A DNA stretch of 64,000 bases, taken from assembly GCF_025345615.1 (NCBI RefSeq), contig NZ_JAODWD010000003.1, forward strand, positions 806,001 through 870,000. Direction: 5' to 3'. A program made the position numbers and the translations under genes. Each line of letters opens with the position of its first letter. Position 1 is the stretch's first letter. The stretch comes from Mycobacterium deserti (lineage in GTDB: Bacteria > Actinomycetota > Actinomycetes > Mycobacteriales > Mycobacteriaceae). Below the pieces are notes generated by a model. The model searched no databases. It was given only the letters and a program-made list of their open reading frames with translations, and had not been told where the DNA came from. This document shows, piece after piece, positions 45,405 to 53,289 of the stretch.

Positions 45405-45410
45405 TAAATT
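45405..45410 (+). promoter_or_regulatory. -10 element of lipL
   Basis: TAAATT ends 9 nt before the lipL GTG in a locally AT-rich stretch. No Shine-Dalgarno is seen, so a leaderless or near-leaderless message is likely. Confidence 0.45.
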
Positions 45411-45419
45411 AAATGCATT

Positions 45420-46688
45420 GTGACGCGTGTCAACTCCGAGCGCAGTGCAGCGCTCCCACACGGTGTTCAGGGCGCGGCGGATTCAAATTTCGCCTGCACC
45501 CTGAACGGTTTCTCGCAGCTTTTCCCTGGCCGCCGTTTCGGCGGCGGCGCGCTGGCGGTGTATCTGCACGGCGAGCCGGTGCTCGACGTCTGGACGGGCT
45601 ACACGGACCGGCGCGGCACCCAGTACTGGACCGAGAACACCGGAGCCATGGTCTTCTCCGTCACCAAAGGGCTGGCTTCGACGGTCATCCATCGTCTGGC
45701 TGACCGTGGCCTGATCGACTACGACACACCGGTGGCCGAGTACTGGCCGGAGTTCGGCGCCAACGGCAAGGCCGCCATCACGGTCCGCGACGTGATGCGG
45801 CATCGCGCTGGCCTGTCGCAGCTCGGTGGGGTCAGCAAGGCCGAACTGCTGGACCACGTCGCCATGGAGAAGCGCGTCGCGGCGGCTCCGGTGAACCGGA
45901 TGCTGTACGGCAAGCCGGCCTACCACGCGCTGACCTACGGCTGGCTGATGTCGGGTCTGGCGCGAGGAGTCACCGGCAAGGGCATGCGCGTGCTGATCCG
46001 CGAGGAACTCGCCGAGCCCCTCAACACCGACGGGCTCCACCTGGGCAGACCACCGGTCGAGGCGCCCACCCGTGCCGCGCAGATCCTGGCGCCGCAGGGC
46101 ACGATTGCCAACCCGATCTTCAACTTCGTCGCTCCCCGCATTGCCGCGCTCACCTACTCGGGCGGCTTCGGGTCGATGTACTTCCCCGGTATGAAGTCCG
46201 TTGTGCAGGGCGACACGCCGTTCCTGGATTCCGAGATCCCCGCCGCTAACGGCGTCGCGACCGCCCGTGCGATCGCGAAGATGTACGGCGCGATCGCCAA
46301 CGGGGGACGGGTTGACGGCACGCAGTTCCTGTCGCAGGAGCGGACCGCACTGCTTACCGGTAAGGCGAGCTACGTGCCCGACCGCAACATCTTCGTGCCG
46401 CTGAGCTTCCATCTCGGGTATCACGCGCTGCCGTTCCCGCCGGGTTTCATGCCGGGATTCGGTCACGCCGGGCTCGCGGGCTCGGTCGGCTGGGCGGACC
46501 CGGCCTCGGGCATGTCGTTCGCGTTCGTGCACAACCGCCTGTTGACCCCGATGCTGTTGGATCAGGCCGCGTTCGCGGGCCTTGGGGCACTCATCCGCAA
46601 GGATGCAGCCCGCGCGCGCAAGCGGGGCTATCAGACCGTCGCGGACCTCGGCGCGTCGTACCAGATGCCGCGCACCGTCGCCGGCTGA
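45420..46688 (+). CDS. lipL: LipL, serine beta-lactamase-like esterase
   Basis: A 422-residue member of the class C beta-lactamase/esterase family VIII group. The nucleophile motif S-x-x-K is Ser80-Val-Thr-Lys83 in MVFSVTKGLAS. The Tyr of the second motif is in AYHALTYGWLMSGLARGVTG. A C-terminal GFGHAGLAGSVGWADPASGMSFAFVHNR supplies the third (H/K-x-G-like) element. No signal peptide is obvious. M. tuberculosis LipL (Rv1497) is reported as an esterase with weak beta-lactamase activity; the natural substrate is not deducible here. The 3' end faces a convergent membrane-protein gene. Confidence 0.9.
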   Translation: MTRVNSERSAALPHGVQGAADSNFACTLNGFSQLFPGRRFGGGALAVYLHGEPVLDVWTGYTDRRGTQYWTENTGAMVFSVTKGLASTVIHRLADRGLIDYDTPVAEYWPEFGANGKAAITVRDVMRHRAGLSQLGGVSKAELLDHVAMEKRVAAAPVNRMLYGKPAYHALTYGWLMSGLARGVTGKGMRVLIREELAEPLNTDGLHLGRPPVEAPTRAAQILAPQGTIANPIFNFVAPRIAALTYSGGFGSMYFPGMKSVVQGDTPFLDSEIPAANGVATARAIAKMYGAIANGGRVDGTQFLSQERTALLTGKASYVPDRNIFVPLSFHLGYHALPFPPGFMPGFGHAGLAGSVGWADPASGMSFAFVHNRLLTPMLLDQAAFAGLGALIRKDAARARKRGYQTVADLGASYQMPRTVAG

Positions 46689-46698
46689 ACCGCGCCGA

Positions 46699-47436
46699 TC
46701 AGTGGTTCGCCCGGCTGAACCACCGGGTCTTGCGCCGCCAAGACTCCGCCGACGTCAAGGCGAACCCGGCGCCGCACATGCAGGCGAAGACCCAGACCCA
46801 CGCGGTGCTGACGCCGCTCGTCTGAAGCGCAGGGACGAACGCGGTCACCAGGCGGGCGACGCACGCGGCGATTCCCGCGGCCGACGACACCAGGTAGATG
46901 TTCGCGATGTTGCGTGACCGCGGGTCCCTACGCAGCACCATCAGGGCGCGGCAACCGTAGCCCAGCAGATAGATGAGGATTCCGCACAGGATCAGCCAGT
47001 ACGCGTTCAGCCAGGCATCCGTCGGCACCTGGAAGAAGTCGGGCTTGTAGATCTCTGCGCCGTTGCCGAACGAGAAGGCGACCAGCAGCAGCGGGATGCA
47101 CAGGGTGGCGGGCAGCTCGACGTACTTCTTGAACGACTTCTGCAGCAAATGGTCGTCCTGCAGGCGACCGAGCGCGTTGTAGACCACGGCCGACGCGGCG
47201 ACGATGTAGCAGTCGTGCCCGATGAAATCCTCGAGATTCCATTTACCGGTGAGTGCGTGCAGCGCGACGCCGAGCGTCTCGGAAGCCCAGGGCGACATCA
47301 ACACCACGGCTACGCCCTGCAAAGCGATATTGAGAGTGGCGGCGACTTCCCAGCGAGACGACCACGTGACCCGGCGTATCCACAGGCTCCAGGCGATACA
47401 GCAAAGCGTGATCGCGATGAGGGTCGCCAGAGCCAT
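46699..47436 (-). CDS. Multi-pass membrane protein, possibly MAB_1171c-like
   Basis: A 245-residue protein with about six to seven hydrophobic helices, from MALATLIAITLCCIAWSLWI to VSTAWVWVFACMCGAGFALT, ending in a basic tail. It resembles the putative transporters of the MAB_1171c type that mycobacteria often encode beside a small HTH regulator; that resemblance is from memory of the arrangement and topology, not an alignment. Its upstream neighbour, 44 bases away on the same strand, is an HTH protein. No such gene sits here in M. tuberculosis as I recall, so the pair looks accessory. The function is unknown. Confidence 0.72.
   Translation of the reverse strand: MALATLIAITLCCIAWSLWIRRVTWSSRWEVAATLNIALQGVAVVLMSPWASETLGVALHALTGKWNLEDFIGHDCYIVAASAVVYNALGRLQDDHLLQKSFKKYVELPATLCIPLLLVAFSFGNGAEIYKPDFFQVPTDAWLNAYWLILCGILIYLLGYGCRALMVLRRDPRSRNIANIYLVSSAAGIAACVARLVTAFVPALQTSGVSTAWVWVFACMCGAGFALTSAESWRRKTRWFSRANH
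46702..46723. terminator. Hairpin between lipL and the convergent membrane gene
   Basis: GTGGTTC (46702-46708) and GAACCAC (46717-46723) form a perfect 7-bp stem with an 8-nt loop. It lies just after the lipL stop and across the last codons of the convergent gene. It could act in both directions as a terminator without a U tract, the usual mycobacterial form. Confidence 0.4.
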
Positions 47437-47480
47437 TAACGTTGCCTTCGAGCCGCCGTGTACTCAGCAAAGTGTACGGC

Positions 47481-47849
47481 TTAGAGGGGCGGAGCGTCAC
47501 TCCGCGGTCGGAGCTCGGACAGCTTCGGCGCGCGGGTGCGCGTCCTCGTCGCGTCGCGCAAAGCGGTCTGCGCGCCGCCCACCGATTCGAGGGCGTCGAC
47601 GTAGTTCAACACTTCCTGCCGAGTCATCAAGCCGAACCTGATCTGCAAGTCCGGGTAGCTCAGGCCGAACCGGTCGGCCACTCGGCGCAGTTCTTCGGCG
47701 TCGGGGTAGTCGATCTCCTTGATACGCCGGTAATACGTGCTGCTCGAGGTCCCCAGTGCGTCGTAGATGTCCTTGGCTTCGACGTCACCGTCGAGTAGGT
47801 AGTCAAGCAACGCTTTGAGCTGTCTGCCGTTCTCGTCGGTCCGTGGCAC
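47481..47849 (-). CDS. Helix-turn-helix regulator of the membrane-protein module
   Basis: A 122-residue protein with an N-terminal DNA-binding region (LKALLDYLLDGDVEAKDIYDALGTSSSTYYRRIKEIDYPDAEELRRVADRFG). A C-terminal basic tail follows. It starts at GTG 47849; TATGGT ends 6 nt before it on the minus strand, so the message may be leaderless. It is co-oriented with the membrane protein downstream and divergent from the condensation-lobe gene. The intergenic region between the divergent starts carries repeated CTCCC-N5-GGG-type sequences that could be its operators. Confidence 0.78.
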   Translation of the reverse strand: MPRTDENGRQLKALLDYLLDGDVEAKDIYDALGTSSSTYYRRIKEIDYPDAEELRRVADRFGLSYPDLQIRFGLMTRQEVLNYVDALESVGGAQTALRDATRTRTRAPKLSELRPRSDAPPL

Positions 47850-47869
47850 CTACATACCATAAACCACAA

Positions 47870-47963
47870 CTCCCGCTTTTGGGCAGTGGCATCCGCAAAC
47901 TGGACGAGGTTGCCTTAATTGACACTGACGTCACAGTTTTGGGAGCTATCTCCCATTTATGGG
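47870..47963. promoter_or_regulatory. Paired CTCCC..TGGG operator-like repeats
   Basis: CTCCCGCTTTTGGG (47870-47883) and CTCCCATTTATGGG (47950-47963) are the same 14-bp imperfect palindrome with three differences, exactly 80 bp apart. Between them TTTTGGGAG (47937-47945) runs into the second copy, forming GGGAG-CTAT-CTCCC (47941-47954). They flank the divergent starts of the HTH gene and the condensation-lobe gene. A role as operators for the HTH protein is inferred. Confidence 0.5.
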
Positions 47964-47973
47964 ACACCTGAGC

Positions 47974-47979
47974 TATCGT
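47974..47979 (+). promoter_or_regulatory. -10 element, leaderless promoter of the condensation-lobe gene
   Basis: TATCGT ends 7 nt before ATG 47987, with no Shine-Dalgarno sequence. It lies directly beside the second operator-like palindrome, so a bound repressor would cover the promoter. Confidence 0.5.
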
Positions 47980-47986
47980 TGCTCAC

Positions 47987-48634
47987 ATGGTTGCCCCTTA
48001 CCTGGTCTCGCCGGTATCCGAGGTTCTGAACCCGTTCGGCGATTTCGCGACAGCAACGGTCTCCGTGGTCGACTACGCGCTCACGGACGCTGGCCCCTGC
48101 GCTGCCACGGCGTGTGTCTCGACGCCGGCAGCCAGCGAGTTGACGGCCGAGCTCGACGGCGCCACGCAGTGGCTGGGCGTCGCTGCCGACGAAATCCTTC
48201 TGGCCGCGTTGGCGCGCACCATCGCGCGCACGCTCGGTGACGGGATCGTCCCGGTCGACATCGCAAGTGCGGGTCGCCCGATGCTCGATGCCGTCCCCGT
48301 TGCCTGTGCGGTGGCACAGCAGGCCGGCGCCACCGAGGTGCTCGGCAGTGTGCACCGCGTTCTCGCGGTCGCGACCGAACGTGCCGCCCACGGTCCGTCG
48401 GAGGTCTACTTCAACTACATCGGCGCGGTGGCCGACGGTCCCGAGCCTGTTCAGGAGACGCCGCCCGCCATGGGTCACGCCTTGGAGGTTCGTGTGTACC
48501 GCACCGGCGGACTCATCCATGTCGACTGGTGGTACGACACGAACCGTTTCGAGCGCTACACGATCGAGGAACTTTCCGAGCAGTTCCCGCTGTCGCTCTA
48601 CGAGATGACGTCGGACGCGTTGCCCCCGGCTTAA
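47987..48634 (+). CDS. Stand-alone C-terminal lobe of a condensation/epimerization-like domain
   Basis: A 215-residue protein without the HHxxxD catalytic motif. Its order of elements matches the second half of NRPS condensation/epimerization domains: VAADEILLAALARTIARTLG (helix before the substrate channel), VPVDIASAGRP (counterpart of the E-domain V-x-L-E-G-H-G-R), VYFNYIGAV (counterpart of the FNYLG motif), and a terminal VDWWYDTNRFERYTIEELSEQFPLSLYEM segment. Compare QIQFSFLGRL in the E domain at 19 kb. No NRPS gene is adjacent. It may be a degenerate structural partner or inactive homologue. The assignment is by pattern, not by search. Divergent to the HTH/membrane pair. Confidence 0.6.
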   Translation: MVAPYLVSPVSEVLNPFGDFATATVSVVDYALTDAGPCAATACVSTPAASELTAELDGATQWLGVAADEILLAALARTIARTLGDGIVPVDIASAGRPMLDAVPVACAVAQQAGATEVLGSVHRVLAVATERAAHGPSEVYFNYIGAVADGPEPVQETPPAMGHALEVRVYRTGGLIHVDWWYDTNRFERYTIEELSEQFPLSLYEMTSDALPPA

Positions 48635-48658
48635 CTCGTTTGGACGGGCCACTAGAAT
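48631..48658 (+). promoter_or_regulatory. ileS promoter
   Basis: TTAACT (48631-48636) and TAGAAT (48653-48658) with a 16-nt spacer fit a housekeeping-type promoter that overlaps the end of the previous gene. Transcription would begin near 48665, directly before the T-box leader. Confidence 0.5.
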
Positions 48659-48664
48659 CGACTG

Positions 48665-48889
48665 TCAACGGCACCGATCCGGCTATCACCGGGGAGCCTT
48701 CGGAAGAACGGCTGGCTGACAGCCAAGTAGAACCGAACGGGTAGGCCCGTCACCGCCTGAGATGAGCGGCGCACGTCGAGGTGCGCAAGCGGGGTGGTAC
48801 CGCGGCGCTCGCGCACCGGCGCGACGTTCGTCCCCGTGCCGACATGTTGGCTTTCGTCCGGAGCCTCAACTTGGCACAGGAGCCGCGCA
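48665..48889 (+). ncRNA. T-box riboswitch of ileS (translational type)
   Basis: The leader contains the T-box core GGGTGGTACCGCG (48792-48804), whose bulge pairs with the free NCCA end of uncharged tRNA. The upstream Stem I has the specifier ATC (Ile) at 48685-48687 within CCGGCTATCACCGG. Stem I is very short and the T-box is followed by a region close to the ribosome binding site. This is as in the actinobacterial ileS T-boxes that control translation rather than termination. Uncharged tRNA-Ile should free the AGGAG before ileS. Confidence 0.93.
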
Positions 48890-51800
48890 GTGACCGCCTA
48901 CCCCAAACCGACCGCCGGCGCGCCGAACTTCCCGGCGCTGGAAGTCGATGTCCTGTCCTACTGGGAGAGCGACGACACCTTCCGCGCCAGCATCGAGGGC
49001 CGCGACGGCGCACCCGAGTACGTGTTCTACGACGGTCCGCCGTTCGCGAACGGCCTGCCGCACTACGGGCACCTGCTCACCGGCTATGTGAAAGACATCG
49101 TGCCGCGCTATCGCACCATGCGCGGCTACAAGGTCGAGCGCCGTTTCGGGTGGGACACTCACGGCCTGCCCGCCGAACTCGAGGTTCAGCGGCAACTCGG
49201 CATCAGCGACAAGGCCCAGATCGAAGAGATGGGCATCGAGAAGTTCAACGACGCATGCCGCGCCTCGGTGCTTAAGTACTCAGGCGAGTGGCAGGCCTAC
49301 GTCACCCGCCAGGCACGCTGGGTGGACTTCGAAAACGACTACAAGACACTGGATCTCGGCTACATGGAGTCGGTGATCTGGGCGTTCAAGCAGCTGTGGG
49401 ACAAGGGCCTGGCCTATGAGGGCAACCGCGTGTTGCCGTATTGCTGGAATGACGAGACGCCGCTGTCCAGCCACGAACTGCGCATGGACGACGACGTGTA
49501 CCAGAGTCGGCAGGATCCCGCGATCACCGTGGGCTTCCGGGTCCGCGACGGGGCACTCGAAGGCGCCCATCTGCTGATCTGGACGACGACGCCGTGGACG
49601 TTGCCATCGAACCAGGCCGTCGCGGTCAACCCAGACGTCACCTACGTCTGCGTCGTCGCCCCTGACGGCAGGCGCTACGTCTTGGCCGAGGCGCGGCTCG
49701 GCGCGTATGCGCGTGAACTCGGCGAGGAACCCGAGATCGTCGCCACCTACGCCGGTCGGGACCTGCTCGACACCCGCTACGTTCCGCCGTTTCCGTACTT
49801 CATGGACGCGCCCGGTTCGTTTCGAGTGCTGCCCGCGGACTTCGTCAGCACCGAGGACGGCACCGGCATCGTGCACATGTCACCCGCATACGGCGAGGAC
49901 GACATGGCGACCGCGCAAGCGGCGGGGATCACCGCCGTCACGCCGGTCGACGCGAAGGGGCGGTTCGACTCGACCGTCCCCGACTACGCGGGCCAGCACG
50001 TGTTCGACGCCAACCCGCAAATCATCCGTGACCTGAGGAACCAGGATCGCTCGGCGGCGGCCAACGGCGCCGTGCTGCTGCGCCACGAGACCTACGATCA
50101 CTCCTATCCACACTGCTGGCGGTGCCGCAATCCATTGATCTACCGGGCGGTGTCGTCATGGTTCATCAAGGTGACCGACATCCGCGACCGCATGGTCGAG
50201 CTCAACCAGCAGATCACCTGGTATCCCGAACACGTCAAGGACGGCCAGTTCGGTAAGTGGCTGCAGGGGGCGCGGGACTGGTCGATCTCGCGAAACCGCT
50301 ACTGGGGCACCCCCATTCCGGTATGGATGTCCGACGATCCGGAGTATCCACGCATCGACGTCTACGGCAGCCTCGATGAGTTGGAACGTGACTTCGGCGT
50401 ACGGCCGACGAATCTGCACCGGCCCTACATCGACGCGCTGACACGGCCGAACCCCGATGATCCCACCGGAAAGTCGACAATGCGGCGCATCGAAGACGTG
50501 CTCGACGTGTGGTTCGACTCGGGGTCGATGTCGTATGCGCAGGTGCACTATCCGTTCGAGAACCAGGAGTGGTTCGACTCTCACTTTCCGGGTGACTTCA
50601 TCGTGGAGTACATCGGCCAGACGCGCGGCTGGTTTTACACCCTGCACGTCCTGGCCACCGCGCTGTTCGACAAGCCGGCGTTCAAAACCTGTGTCGCGCA
50701 CGGCATCGTGCTGGGCAACGACGGCCAAAAGATGAGCAAGTCGCTGCGGAACTATCCAGACGTCACAGAGGTCTTCGACCGCGATGGCTCCGATGCGATG
50801 CGCTGGTTCCTGATGGCCTCGCCGATCCTGCGCGGCGGCAATCTGATCGTCACCGAGCAGGGCATCCGCGAGGGCGTGCGTCAGGTGCTGCTCCCGCTGT
50901 GGAACACCTACACGTTCCTGGCGCTCTATGCGCCGAAGAAGGGCACCTGGCGCACCGACTCTGCGCATGTGCTGGACCGCTACATCCTGGCCAAGCTCGC
51001 CGAGTTGCGCGACGGGCTCACCGACGCTTTGGACGTCTGTGACATCTACGGCGCCTGCGATCAACTGCGCCAGTTCGCCGAAGCGCTCACGAACTGGTAT
51101 GTGCGACGGTCGCGCTCGCGATTTTGGGACGAAGACCCCGACGCGATCGACACGCTCCACACCGTTCTCGAGGTGACCGGGCGGCTGGCCGCCCCGCTGC
51201 TGCCGCTGATCGCCGAGGTGATCTGGCGAGGCGTCACCGGCGAGCGTTCGGTGCACCTGTCCGAGTGGCCCGCCGCGGACGAGCTGCCGCACGACGCGGA
51301 ACTCGTCGCGGCGATGGATCAAGTGCGCGAAGTGTGTTCGGCCGCGTCGTCACTGCGTAAGGCAAAGAAGCTGCGGGTCCGGCTGCCGTTGCCGAAACTG
51401 ACGGTGGCGGTAGAGAATCCGAACCGGCTGCAACCGTTCGTGGATCTGATCGCCGACGAGCTCAACGTCAAGCACGTCGAGCTCACCGACGACATCGCGG
51501 CCTACGGCCGCTTCGAGCTGACCGTCAACGCCCGCGTCGCGGGACCGCGGCTCGGCAAAGATGTGCAAGCGGCGATCAAAGCCGTCAAGTCAGGCCAGGC
51601 CGTCGCCAACGCCGACGGCACGTTGACTGCGGGGCCTGCGGTGCTGCAGCCGGCGGAGTTCAGCTCGCGGTTGGTGGCGGCCGATCCTGAGTACACCGCT
51701 GCGCTGCCCGACGGAGCAGGGCTGGTGGTGCTCGACGGAACGGTTACTGCTGAACTCGAGGCCGAGGGCTGGGCGAAGGACCGTATCCGGGAGCTTCAGG

Positions 51801-52000
51801 ACCTGCGCAAGTCGACCGGACTGGAAGTGTCGGACCGCATTTCGGTGGTGGTGTCGGTGCCCGCGGAACGCGAGGAGTGGGCGCGCACCCATCGTGAGTT
51901 GATCGCGCGCGAGATCTTAGCCACCACCTTCGAGTTCGGCGAGCCTCTCGAGCCCGCGGAGATCGGCGACGGGGTGAGGGTCACCATCGCGAAGGTATAA
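48890..52000 (+). CDS. ileS: Isoleucyl-tRNA synthetase
   Basis: A class I synthetase of 1036 residues. The ATP site is [12 protein letters not shown] (HIGH-like, H-Y-G-H) and [10 protein letters not shown] (KMSKS). The CP1 editing domain with [16 protein letters not shown] lies between them, and a HCWRCRNPL metal-binding patch precedes the anticodon-binding part. The GTG at 48890 has CAGGAG upstream; a longer frame would run through the T-box RNA. It is of the long eukaryote-like IleS type found in mycobacteria, the class associated with lower mupirocin sensitivity (general knowledge). Controlled by the T-box leader. Confidence 0.96.
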   Translation: MTAYPKPTAGAPNFPALEVDVLSYWESDDTFRASIEGRDGAPEYVFYDGPPFANGLPHYGHLLTGYVKDIVPRYRTMRGYKVERRFGWDTHGLPAELEVQRQLGISDKAQIEEMGIEKFNDACRASVLKYSGEWQAYVTRQARWVDFENDYKTLDLGYMESVIWAFKQLWDKGLAYEGNRVLPYCWNDETPLSSHELRMDDDVYQSRQDPAITVGFRVRDGALEGAHLLIWTTTPWTLPSNQAVAVNPDVTYVCVVAPDGRRYVLAEARLGAYARELGEEPEIVATYAGRDLLDTRYVPPFPYFMDAPGSFRVLPADFVSTEDGTGIVHMSPAYGEDDMATAQAAGITAVTPVDAKGRFDSTVPDYAGQHVFDANPQIIRDLRNQDRSAAANGAVLLRHETYDHSYPHCWRCRNPLIYRAVSSWFIKVTDIRDRMVELNQQITWYPEHVKDGQFGKWLQGARDWSISRNRYWGTPIPVWMSDDPEYPRIDVYGSLDELERDFGVRPTNLHRPYIDALTRPNPDDPTGKSTMRRIEDVLDVWFDSGSMSYAQVHYPFENQEWFDSHFPGDFIVEYIGQTRGWFYTLHVLATALFDKPAFKTCVAHGIVLGNDGQKMSKSLRNYPDVTEVFDRDGSDAMRWFLMASPILRGGNLIVTEQGIREGVRQVLLPLWNTYTFLALYAPKKGTWRTDSAHVLDRYILAKLAELRDGLTDALDVCDIYGACDQLRQFAEALTNWYVRRSRSRFWDEDPDAIDTLHTVLEVTGRLAAPLLPLIAEVIWRGVTGERSVHLSEWPAADELPHDAELVAAMDQVREVCSAASSLRKAKKLRVRLPLPKLTVAVENPNRLQPFVDLIADELNVKHVELTDDIAAYGRFELTVNARVAGPRLGKDVQAAIKAVKSGQAVANADGTLTAGPAVLQPAEFSSRLVAADPEYTAALPDGAGLVVLDGTVTAELEAEGWAKDRIRELQDLRKSTGLEVSDRISVVVSVPAEREEWARTHRELIAREILATTFEFGEPLEPAEIGDGVRVTIAKV

Positions 52001-52009
52001 GGTCGCCTC

Positions 52010-52825
52010 ATGAGCGGCCCGGAGTACGTGCTCGGGAGCGACGAGAACGAGATTGCTCGGCTGCAACGGCAAGCGGCGGCGATCGCCGAACCGACCGCGC
52101 TCCTGTTGCGACGGGGTGGGGTAGGCCCGGGGATGCGTGTGCTCGACCTGGGAAGCGGGCCGGGCGATGTGTCGTTTCTCGTGGCCGACATCGTTGGTCC
52201 GCACGGATCGGTGGTCGGCCTGGAACGCGATCCGGCACAGTTGGCCGTCGCCGAAAGGCGGTTGGCCGAACGCGATTCGCGCAATGTCAGTTTCCGCGGC
52301 GGTGATGCGCGGACATTTCAGGACGATCTGCCATTCGAGGCGGTGGTGTGCCGGCTACTCCTGATGCATCTGCCCGATGCGGCGGACGTGGTCGCCCATC
52401 ACACCCGGCACCTGCGATCCGGTGGAGTGTTCGTCGCCGTCGATTACGACATGAGCGGCGTCAGGGCGGAGCCGCCCGTCGGGCTGCTGGCCGACGTCAC
52501 CCGCTGGATAGTCGAGGGCTTCCAGTACGCCAAGGCGGACCCGTTCGTCGGGATTCATCTGCCCCTCCTGCTTCGCGATGCCGGATTGACCGACGTCGGT
52601 TCGGTTGGGCTGCAACAATACTGGCCATATGACGACCCGGAGGCACCCGAGCTGGTGACGGGTGTCGTGCGATCGCTGGCGCCGGCGATCATCGCGTCGG
52701 GTGCGGCCACCGCCGCTGAACTCGACATCGACACCCTCGCAAGCCGAATCGACGCTGCGGTCAGTGCCGCGGGTGCGGTATGGACGGGCCCGACCGTGGT
52801 CGGCGGCTGGGGTCGCCGGGGCTGA
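52010..52825 (+). CDS. SAM-dependent class I methyltransferase
   Basis: A 271-residue methyltransferase. SAM-binding motif I is VLDLGSGPGDVSFLVADIVG, followed by GSVVGLERDPAQLAVAERRL (acidic loop) and the FRGGDARTF motif. The C-terminal part (VGLQQYWPYDDPEAPELVTGVVRSLAPAI) is of the UbiE/small-molecule type. It starts 9 bases after ileS and may be co-transcribed. The substrate cannot be named. It converges on the S4-domain gene. Confidence 0.85.
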   Translation: MSGPEYVLGSDENEIARLQRQAAAIAEPTALLLRRGGVGPGMRVLDLGSGPGDVSFLVADIVGPHGSVVGLERDPAQLAVAERRLAERDSRNVSFRGGDARTFQDDLPFEAVVCRLLLMHLPDAADVVAHHTRHLRSGGVFVAVDYDMSGVRAEPPVGLLADVTRWIVEGFQYAKADPFVGIHLPLLLRDAGLTDVGSVGLQQYWPYDDPEAPELVTGVVRSLAPAIIASGAATAAELDIDTLASRIDAAVSAAGAVWTGPTVVGGWGRRG

Positions 52826-52853
52826 CGCCTGCCGTCAGTAGTTCACGACGTGG

Positions 52854-53084
52854 TCAGCGCGACCCCTCGGCTACGCGGGCGGCCCGTCCTCCTACGGACA
52901 CCGTGTCGCCGGGCTGCAGTTGGCGTCCTCGGCGGCGTTCGACATCGCCGTTGACCGTCACCTCGCCCTCGGCGATGACCGCTTTGGCATCCGCTCCGCT
53001 GTCGATGAGGCCGGCGAGCTTCAGAAACTGCCCCAAGCGGATCGAACCGTCTCGGATCGGGACGTCACGCGTCGGTTGCGTCAT
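52854..53084 (-). CDS. S4-domain RNA-binding protein (YbcJ-like)
   Basis: A 76-residue protein consisting of one S4 RNA-binding domain: SIRLGQFLKLAGLIDSGADAKAVIAEGEVTVNGDVERRRGRQLQPGDTVSV. Small S4 proteins of this type bind rRNA or tRNA, often in ribosome quality control. ATG 53084 is chosen over GTG 53093 because the stop of an upstream small frame overlaps this ATG (ATGA), suggesting coupling. It converges on the methyltransferase gene. Confidence 0.88.
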   Translation of the reverse strand: MTQPTRDVPIRDGSIRLGQFLKLAGLIDSGADAKAVIAEGEVTVNGDVERRRGRQLQPGDTVSVGGRAARVAEGSR

Positions 53085-53256
53085 GGTCGCCACGCCGGCG
53101 ACGTCGCTACGATCCGGGCTACATCGGCCCGTCCGCCGTAGTACGACTGCGCGAGGCCCGTGGCGACCATGAGCACCATCAGCTCGGTGCGCAGCCCCAT
53201 CAGCCGACGCAGCCGTACGAAGGCGTGAGAACCCGCCGTGCGGGCCTGTTGGTCAT
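53081..53256 (-). pseudogene. Probable small gene with a frameshift, upstream of the S4 gene
   Basis: On the minus strand TAGCCT ends 7 nt before an ATG (53256), ideal for a leaderless start, but that frame closes after 18 codons. A second frame with strong G/C third-position bias runs from within this stretch to a TGA at 53081 that overlaps the S4 start by 4 bases. Its residues include [16 protein letters not shown] and then [16 protein letters not shown]. The first start in that frame is ATG 53200, giving only 39 residues. A single-base insertion or deletion near 53210-53250 would join both into one protein of about 57 residues. It could be a sequencing error or true decay; the product is unrecognised. 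Confidence 0.35.
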
Positions 53257-53275
53257 GGGCGTCAGGCTAGCGCCC

Positions 53276-53281
53276 TAGCAT
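53276..53281 (+). promoter_or_regulatory. -10 element, leaderless promoter of dinB
   Basis: TAGCAT ends 8 nt before GTG 53290. No SOS (LexA) box of the CGAAC-N4-GTTCG type is seen beside it. Confidence 0.4.
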
Positions 53282-53289
53282 CGGCAGGT

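Noticed and set aside
48794..48889. Upstream in-frame extension of ileS
   Set aside because: It runs through the T-box RNA core; the GTG at 48890 has AGGAG at proper distance and starts the conserved protein.
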